Source: JBKBXU01 sp046313675 (GTDB lineage: Bacteria; Bacteroidota; Bacteroidia; Cytophagales; Cytophagaceae). Taken from it: a stretch of DNA of 11,110 nucleotides. Made by a program: the position numbers and the translations under genes. The stretch spans positions 1-11,110 of the forward strand of contig JBKBXU010000147.1 of NCBI GenBank assembly GCA_046313675.1. The letters run 5' to 3'. Within the stretch, counting starts at the first letter, position 1. Every line of letters begins with the position of its first letter. The notes beneath the pieces were generated by a model. It worked only from the letters and a program-made list of their open reading frames with translations, was not told where the DNA came from and made no database searches. Positions 7,860-11,110 of the stretch are shown here, piece by piece.

Positions 7860-8597
7860 TTACCAGTCCTTATTTTGATCATTTTTATTTTCTGAAAACC
7901 TTGTCTTTTCCTGCCAGTATTGAATCTCTTTATGACGCAATTCTTCAAGAATGCGTTCTGCTTTAGTTTTATTTATATTTATTCTATAAAGGTTACTCTT
8001 AAGCAGAAGTTCTCTCTCATTAGTACCCGGATCAGAAGCATCAGGTTCGTTTTTTCTTTGAAATTCATTTCCTTTGTTTATACCATCCTGTGTTTCAATA
8101 TCTCCTGAAAGTTGATTTGCTTCCAGTGTTGTTCCTGCAGTTTTGGGGATCTTAATTTTAACTTCATTACCATGAGACAGCTTTGAGAGGATCTCATAAT
8201 TGTACCCTGCCAATTCATTATCGGGATTTGTCCTGAGGGAAATCTTGAAGTGGTGGAGGGCTTCATTAACACGCCCTGATTCAAAGCTAAGAATACCCAT
8301 TTGGTGATGAGCTGTAGACTTTATGATTTGATTATCAGAGGATGACAATAAGCTATAAAACTCCTTTGCACATGCAGTATCTTTTGCCTGATAGCAGGCA
8401 TTGGCGAGGTTCAAAATCATTTTATCATCTGAAATATGAAACTCATTATAAAGTACTTTATACATCTTCGAAGCTTTAGCAAAATCTTTTTCTTCGTAAT
8501 GTTGCAGGGCATTTTCCTGAATATTATTAATTCTGTGTATTCTCATAAATCCGGAAAAAAGTCCAATAAAAATACTCGTAAATACAAGCAGCTTCAT
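7860..8597 (-). CDS. batC: BatC-like tetratricopeptide-repeat protein
   Basis: A 245-residue TPR protein with an N-terminal hydrophobic segment (about 3-18) that is either a signal anchor or signal peptide, so the rest faces the periplasm. About three TPR-like helix pairs follow (roughly 26-59, 60-92, 95-130). A polar, low-complexity linker rich in Asn, Glu, Thr and Ser (145-195) leads to a charged C-terminal helix with AERILEELRHKE (213-224), a pattern typical of the C-terminus of BatC in the Bacteroides aerotolerance (bat) operon. It overlaps the VWA gene by 4 bp (ATGA), so the two are translationally coupled. The BatC name rests on TPR plus C-terminal helix plus position after a BatB-like gene. 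The usual downstream batD and batE are absent here. Confidence 0.8.
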   Translation of the reverse strand: MKLLVFTSIFIGLFSGFMRIHRINNIQENALQHYEEKDFAKASKMYKVLYNEFHISDDKMILNLANACYQAKDTACAKEFYSLLSSSDNQIIKSTAHHQMGILSFESGRVNEALHHFKISLRTNPDNELAGYNYEILSKLSHGNEVKIKIPKTAGTTLEANQLSGDIETQDGINKGNEFQRKNEPDASDPGTNERELLLKSNLYRININKTKAERILEELRHKEIQYWQEKTRFSENKNDQNKDW

Positions 8598-9532
8598 ATT
8601 CTGAGTGTATTAAATGTTATAATGATATCCATAAATATGAAAAATAATGCCGTCAATAAAAAATAAAAATATTTATTGCCTGAAGGATCCAGTACCATTG
8701 CTTTTTGAGATTTTCCTTTGTAGCTATTTATATCTTCTGAAACTTGTTCCGCACTGTCAGAGCTAGAGGATGCTTCGTAAAATGTACCATTTGTTTCCCG
8801 GCTTAAATTGGTAAGGAAGGAGGGGGAAGTCTTTGTATTTACTCTTCCGTGAAGATGACTATTGATATAAGTTCCGTTTTTTGAGCCTATGGCAATGGTA
8901 AAAATGGGGATGTTGTTGCTTTTATATTCAGGAATAAAATTAACAGACGATTCGCTAAAATCTTCTCCGTCGCTTAATATGACAAGTATTTTGCTTCTTT
9001 CAATTTCCGCATCTGCTTGAAAGGTTTCCAAAGCCAGATTTAGAACACTGGAAAAATCTGTGCCTTTTTCATTAATAAGGCCAAGTTTTAATGAGTTGAG
9101 AAATAAGTCAAAAGCATTTCTGTCTGATGTCAATGGGCAATGAATGAAGGCACCTTCACTAAAGATAATCAATCCAATTCTACAATTTTTAAGGGAGGTT
9201 TTTAGTTGATCAGCCATTCTTACGGCAAGCCTGAATCTATTTGGTAAAACATCTTCTGCGGCCATAGAACCTGAAAGGTCTATGGCAATAAGGACATCCT
9301 TCATTTCGGTTTCAGCTTCTTTTTTAGTATTTCCAAAGGAAGGACCTAAAAGAGAAATAAGTATTAGTAAAAAATAAATACTACGAATGCCGAATTTTAA
9401 CAGCAGTCTTTTAAAGCTGGTTTTAAGAGTTTTTGAAATTAAATACATACGGACAAAATATATCAGGTATGCTGTAAAAAATACAGTGATAAGACCTAAT
9501 TCAATATTCTCCAGTTGTTTATACCAGTTCAT
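8594..9532 (-). CDS. batB: BatB-like von Willebrand factor A membrane protein
   Basis: A 312-residue inner-membrane protein. Hydrophobic segments near residues 12-30 and 49-63 precede a VWA domain (about 78-270), and a third segment lies at 288-306, the usual Bat layout. The metal-ion-dependent adhesion site is complete: DLSGS (Asp85, Ser87, Ser89), Thr158 in GTDFSS and Asp188 in LSDGED, so divalent-metal ligand binding is expected. The AEDVLPNRF stretch after the MIDAS motif matches BatB rather than BatA. Bat proteins form a membrane complex with a MoxR ATPase in characterised operons, but no moxR, DUF58 or batA gene is upstream; instead the stable-RNA cluster begins on the other strand. First gene of a minus-strand run with batC, thiolase and the MORN_2 gene. 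Confidence 0.87.
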   Translation of the reverse strand: MNWYKQLENIELGLITVFFTAYLIYFVRMYLISKTLKTSFKRLLLKFGIRSIYFLLILISLLGPSFGNTKKEAETEMKDVLIAIDLSGSMAAEDVLPNRFRLAVRMADQLKTSLKNCRIGLIIFSEGAFIHCPLTSDRNAFDLFLNSLKLGLINEKGTDFSSVLNLALETFQADAEIERSKILVILSDGEDFSESSVNFIPEYKSNNIPIFTIAIGSKNGTYINSHLHGRVNTKTSPSFLTNLSRETNGTFYEASSSSDSAEQVSEDINSYKGKSQKAMVLDPSGNKYFYFLLTALFFIFMDIIITFNTLRI

Positions 9533-9589
9533 TTATTGCAGAACTTTTAGGAATGTATATGCATTTATCATAAAGCGAATATAGTAGGA

Positions 9590-9624
9590 AAAAATTATCC
9601 AGACATTTGTTTTATTTTTTCAAA
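9590..9624 (-). promoter_or_regulatory. Possible promoter for batB run
   Basis: On the minus strand TTTG (9624-9621) and TAATTTTT (9597-9590) are 23 nt apart. The -7 box matches TAnnTTTG except for the last base, and spacing is at the long end. It lies back to back with the tRNA-Ser promoter. The leader to ATG 9532 would be about 50 nt. Confidence 0.3.
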
Positions 9625-9629
9625 AGCGG

Positions 9630-9661
9630 TTGTCTATTTAAAAATTATAATGCTATATTTG
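9630..9661 (+). promoter_or_regulatory. Bacteroidota-type promoter of the tRNA cluster
   Basis: TTG (9630-9632) and a perfect TATATTTG (9654-9661, TAnnTTTG) are 21 nt apart. Transcription would start around 9667, about 20 nt before the tRNA-Ser acceptor stem. No equally good promoter is seen before the later tRNAs, so this one may serve the whole array up to the terminator at 10762-10810. Confidence 0.7.
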
Positions 9662-9686
9662 CAGCACTTTTTCAGGAAGTGAAAAA

Positions 9687-9778
<92 letters not shown>

Positions 9779-9817
9779 TTATTGTTTAATGTGATTGTTT
9801 ATAATTATTATTTAGTT

Positions 9818-9891
9818 CGGGGTGTAGCGTAGCCCGGTATCGCGCCACATTTGGGATGTGGAGGTCGTAGGTTCGAATCCTGCCACCCCGA
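9818..9891 (+). tRNA. tRNA-Pro(TGG), copy 1
   Basis: A 74-nt cloverleaf. Acceptor CGGGGTG (9818-9824) pairs with CACCCCG (9884-9890). The anticodon stem CCACA/TGTGG has loop TTTGGGA with anticodon TGG at 9852-9854, decoding CCA and, by wobble, other proline codons. The T arm is GTAGG-TTCGAAT-CCTGC. Discriminator is A and no CCA is encoded. It lies 39 nt after tRNA-Ser and just before the second assembly gap. Identical over 74 nt to copies 2 and 3. Confidence 0.97.
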
Positions 9892-9922
9892 CTTAGTTTA
9901 TTGCTGTTATAAGCAAATGGTT

Positions 9923-9932
9923 NNNNNNNNNN
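9923..9932. other. Assembly gap (10 N) inside the tRNA array
   Basis: Ten undetermined bases replace whatever lay between tRNA-Pro copy 1 and the first tRNA-Arg-like unit, including the 5' acceptor strand of that unit. It is probably a placeholder at a repeat-caused break, so more units could be missing. Confidence 0.99.
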
Positions 9933-10018
9933 CGTAGCTCTTTGGATAGAGCATCCCGACTACTAAGTCGGGAAGGTCTCAGGTTCGTATTGAGAGGGAA
10001 GAAAAAGAATGTTCTAAA
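9933..10018 (+). pseudogene. tRNA-Arg-derived unit A (5' truncated by gap)
   Basis: Begins directly after the N run with CGTAGCTC, the D-stem region of the tRNA-Arg at 10138. The D arm (GCTC-TTTGGATA-GAGC) has an 8-nt loop lacking A14. In place of the 17-nt anticodon arm is a 20-nt palindrome TCCCGACT-ACTA-AGTCGGGA (9953-9972). The variable region AGGTC is kept. The following T arm aligns without gaps to that of tRNA-Arg but its stem no longer pairs (TCAGG against TGAGA), and the acceptor 3' strand reads GGGAAGA instead of CGGAATC. It cannot fold as a normal tRNA. 85 of 86 bases equal unit B. Confidence 0.75.
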
Positions 10019-10026
10019 AAAGTATT

Positions 10027-10117
10027 TGTTCCGTAGCTCTTTGGATAGAGCATCCCGACTACTAAGTCGGGAAGGTCTCAGTTTCGTATTGAGAGGGAAG
10101 AAAAAGAATGTTCTAAA
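10027..10117 (+). pseudogene. tRNA-Arg-derived unit B
   Basis: A near-exact tandem copy of unit A, offset by 99 bp, differing by one base (G9983 to T10082) over 86 bases. Its 5' acceptor strand TGTTCCG (10027-10033) resembles GGTTCCG of the intact tRNA-Arg, but the 3' side (GGGAAGA) does not pair with it. The anticodon-arm position holds the same 20-nt palindrome (10052-10071), and the T stem is broken. It lies 20 bp before tRNA-Arg and shares with unit A a purine-rich tail (GAAGAAAAAGAATGTTC). Confidence 0.78.
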
Positions 10118-10137
10118 GTCGTAAAAGACAAAATATT

Positions 10138-10211
<74 letters not shown>

Positions 10212-10213
10212 CT

Positions 10214-10234
10214 AAAGCTCCGAGAGGGAGCTTT
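10214..10234 (+). terminator. Hairpin after tRNA-Arg
   Basis: AAAGCTCC (10214-10221), loop GAGAG, GGAGCTTT (10227-10234): a perfect 8-bp stem followed by an AT-rich stretch (ATTTATTAATAAAG) but only a short T run. It could be a weak terminator or a processing signal between tRNA-Arg and tRNA-Pro copy 2. A homologous hairpin follows unit E. Confidence 0.5.
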
Positions 10235-10264
10235 ATTTATTAATAAAGTGTTAGTTTGTCAACT

Positions 10265-10338
10265 CGGGGTGTAGCGTAGCCCGGTATCGCGCCACATTTG
10301 GGATGTGGAGGTCGTAGGTTCGAATCCTGCCACCCCGA
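10265..10338 (+). tRNA. tRNA-Pro(TGG), copy 2
   Basis: Identical over 74 nt to copy 1, with the same acceptor, TGG anticodon and no encoded CCA. It follows tRNA-Arg by 53 bp. That 53-bp spacer is clearly homologous to the spacer before copy 3, so tRNA-Arg-like unit, hairpin and tRNA-Pro appear to have been copied as one block. Confidence 0.97.
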
Positions 10339-10342
10339 CTTT

Positions 10343-10378
10343 AAAAGCTTCTGAATAGTATTATTTGGAAGTTTTTTT
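10343..10378 (+). terminator. Imperfect terminator after tRNA-Pro copy 2
   Basis: AAAA-CTTC (10343-10351, G10347 bulged) pairs with GAAG-TTTT (10368-10375) around a 16-nt loop, and seven T follow the stem base (10372-10378). It shares AAAAGCTTCTGA-like sequence with the strong terminator after copy 3 and looks like a worn version of it. Confidence 0.45.
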
Positions 10379-10425
10379 GTTTTAAAAAGATCAAAAAATT
10401 TGTTAACCCCTAAAGGCTAATTATG

Positions 10426-10502
10426 GATTAGGTAGCTCAGTTGGATAGAGCATCCCGACTAATAAGTCGGGAAGGTCTCTGGTTCGAATCCAGACGGAAT
10501 CA
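10426..10502 (+). pseudogene. tRNA-Arg-derived unit D, anticodon arm replaced
   Basis: 77 nt. From T8 through the D arm (TAGCTCAGTTGGATAGAGCA) and from the variable loop to the discriminator it is identical to tRNA-Arg, including the complete T arm and 3' acceptor CGGAATC. The 17-nt anticodon arm is exactly replaced by the palindrome TCCCGACT-AATA-AGTCGGGA (10453-10472), making a normal 7-nt loop impossible. The 5' acceptor strand GATTAGG has two mispairs with CGGAATC; GATTCCG would pair fully. This is unlikely to be a standard elongator tRNA. Confidence 0.8.
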
Positions 10503-10514
10503 CACAATTCTTTT

Positions 10515-10533
10515 AAACTCTAATAGGGAGTTT
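10515..10533 (+). terminator. Weak hairpin after unit D
   Basis: AAACTC (10515-10520), loop TAATAGG, GAGTTT (10528-10533), followed by TAGG. It is in the position and partly the sequence of the hairpins after tRNA-Arg and unit E, but shorter and without a T run. Confidence 0.3.
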
Positions 10534-10546
10534 TAGGATTTTGTTG

Positions 10547-10622
10547 GATTAGGTAGCTCTTTGGATAGAGCATCCCGACTAATAAGTCGGGAAGGTCTCC
10601 CGCTTGAAGCGGGACGGAATCA
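10547..10622 (+). pseudogene. tRNA-Arg-derived unit E, anticodon and T arms replaced
   Basis: 76 nt. It shares acceptor 5' strand GATTAGG and anticodon-position palindrome TCCCGACT-AATA-AGTCGGGA (10573-10592) with unit D, but has the 8-nt D loop TTTGGATA of units A and B. In addition the 17-nt T arm is replaced by another 17-nt palindrome, TCCCGCTT-G-AAGCGGGA (10598-10614), so the conserved TTCGAAT loop is gone although the stem still pairs. The 3' acceptor CGGAATC and A are kept. The unit is a mosaic of features found in the others. Confidence 0.8.
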
Positions 10623-10634
10623 CACCTAAAGTTT

Positions 10635-10655
10635 AAAGCTCCGGGAGGGAGTTTT
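10635..10655 (+). terminator. Hairpin after unit E
   Basis: AAAGCTCC (10635-10642), loop GGGAG, GGAGTTTT (10648-10655): an 8-bp stem with one G-T pair, homologous to the hairpin after tRNA-Arg and followed by the same ATTTATTAATAAAGTGTTA stretch before the next tRNA-Pro. Confidence 0.5.
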
Positions 10656-10686
10656 ATTTATTAATAAAGTGTTAATTAGTTACACT

Positions 10687-10760
10687 CGGGGTGTAGCGTA
10701 GCCCGGTATCGCGCCACATTTGGGATGTGGAGGTCGTAGGTTCGAATCCTGCCACCCCGA
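10687..10760 (+). tRNA. tRNA-Pro(TGG), copy 3
   Basis: Identical over 74 nt to copies 1 and 2, with anticodon TGG and no encoded CCA. It is the last RNA gene before the strong terminator, 64 bp after unit E. Confidence 0.97.
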
Positions 10761-10761
10761 C

Positions 10762-10810
10762 GACAAAAAAAGAAGCTTCTGATTGTTATCAGAAGCTTCT
10801 TTTTTTTGTC
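10762..10810. terminator. Bidirectional intrinsic terminator
   Basis: GAC-A7-GAAGCTTCTGAT (10762-10783), loop TGTT, ATCAGAAGCTTC-T8-GTC (10788-10810): a long nearly perfect hairpin (one extra T) flanked by A and T runs on the two sides. It starts 1 nt after tRNA-Pro copy 3 and ends 13 nt before the stop of the convergent PDZ protein, so it can end transcription from both directions. Confidence 0.92.
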
Positions 10811-10823
10811 ACTTAAGTTTATT

Positions 10824-11110
10824 TTAATTTCTTCCAACGGCTTCTCCGTTTTCAGGTTTTAAAGTTACTGTTGTGTCATTGGTGCTTCCATTTCTTTTAT
10901 AGGTAATATTAAGTTCAGCTCCCGGCCTTTCCAATGCTACAATTTCTTGTACTTCTGAGGTGGAATTTACTTCATTTCCTTCCACTGCAATTATAACATC
11001 CCCATTTTGCAATCCGGCCTCTTCAGCAGCACTTCCAGGGTTTACTTCCTGAACATAAACCCCACTTAGGTCATTAATGTCGTGTTCTTGTGCAATTTGT
11101 GGAAGAATAC
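10824..11110 (-). CDS. C-terminal PDZ domain of a probable HtrA/Deg-type protease (partial)
   Basis: The open frame enters from the right edge, so only the last 94 residues are visible. They form a PDZ domain: carboxylate-binding-loop strand LSGVYVQEV, then NPGSAAEEAGLQNGDVI, the core strand VIIAVEGNEVN, helix STSEVQEIVALERPG and the closing strands ELNITYKRNG and TVTLKPE. This arrangement, with an ERPG turn and an R-N-G hairpin, is typical of the PDZ of Bacteroidota Do/HtrA periplasmic serine proteases. The trypsin-like catalytic domain would lie to the right of the window and is not seen, so a different PDZ protein remains possible. The protein ends GEAVGRN shortly after the domain. Confidence 0.8.
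   Translation of the reverse strand, partial: ILPQIAQEHDINDLSGVYVQEVNPGSAAEEAGLQNGDVIIAVEGNEVNSTSEVQEIVALERPGAELNITYKRNGSTNDTTVTLKPENGEAVGRN

Larger units (their letters stand above)
9933..10117 (+). repeat. Tandem direct repeat, 86 bp at 99-bp period
   Basis: Two copies, 9933-10018 and 10032-10117, with one mismatch, separated by 13 bp. The repeated part covers a tRNA-Arg-like unit and its 3' tail. Because the period is a multiple of three, it produces a spurious repeated open frame on both strands. Confidence 0.95.

Noticed and set aside
9942..10124. Open frame of 60 codons on the plus strand with two copies of a 33-residue repeat, and a matching minus-strand frame across 9893-10165
   Set aside because: Both arise because the 99-bp tandem repeat of tRNA-like DNA is a multiple of three. 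The sequence is explained by tRNA homology, and the minus frame crosses N bases.
10426..10502. Selenocysteine or frameshift-suppressor tRNA
   Set aside because: No TCA anticodon, no extended acceptor/T stem arrangement or long variable arm. The 20-nt arm gives loops of 4, 6, 8 or 10 nt, none matching a known suppressor type, and the acceptor has two mispairs.

Overview
The window looks like a chromosomal segment of a Bacteroidota bacterium, probably of the Cytophagales type. It is AT-rich. Two promoters match the Bacteroidota primary-sigma pattern TTTG/TTG - spacer - TAnnTTTG (upstream of purC and of tRNA-Ser). Gene content also fits: a batB/batC von Willebrand/TPR pair, a secreted MORN_2-repeat protein, and an STAS protein next to RNase Z and purC. 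Two runs of exactly 10 N (3975-3984 and 9923-9932) show a draft scaffold with unresolved joins.

Left part (1-5017). A partial unknown gene on the minus strand diverges from dacB (plus strand, periplasmic peptidoglycan DD-peptidase). dacB converges on, and overlaps by 11 bp, a minus-strand block read in the order purC (with its own promoter), [gap], an STAS anti-anti-sigma protein, RNase Z (rnz) and a YhhQ-type queuosine-precursor transporter. This is mostly housekeeping: purine synthesis, tRNA 3' maturation, supply of a tRNA modification precursor, and a regulatory STAS protein.

Middle part (5076-9532, minus strand). A tight run reads batB-like (VWA) -> batC-like (TPR), with a 4-bp ATGA overlap, -> thiolase (12-bp gap) -> 19-repeat MORN_2 protein (45-bp gap). 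It is probably one transcript that begins near the divergent tRNA promoter.

Right part (9630-10810, plus strand). A stable-RNA cluster: tRNA-Ser(GCT), three identical tRNA-Pro(TGG) genes, one intact tRNA-Arg(TCT), and four tRNA-Arg-derived units that are not normal tRNAs. In all four, the 17-nt anticodon arm is replaced by a 20-nt perfect palindrome (TCCCGACT - 4 nt - AGTCGGGA). In one of them the T arm is also replaced by a palindrome that begins and ends with the same TCCCG/CGGGA. Elsewhere these units match the intact tRNA-Arg, so the exchanges coincide with cloverleaf arms. Hairpins resembling terminators separate the units, and a long bidirectional terminator closes the cluster. This array is the most unusual part of the window, although the nearby assembly gap and its repetitive nature mean an assembly artefact must be excluded first.

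Far right (10824-11110, minus strand). The C-terminal PDZ domain of a probable HtrA/Deg-type periplasmic protease converges on the tRNA cluster.
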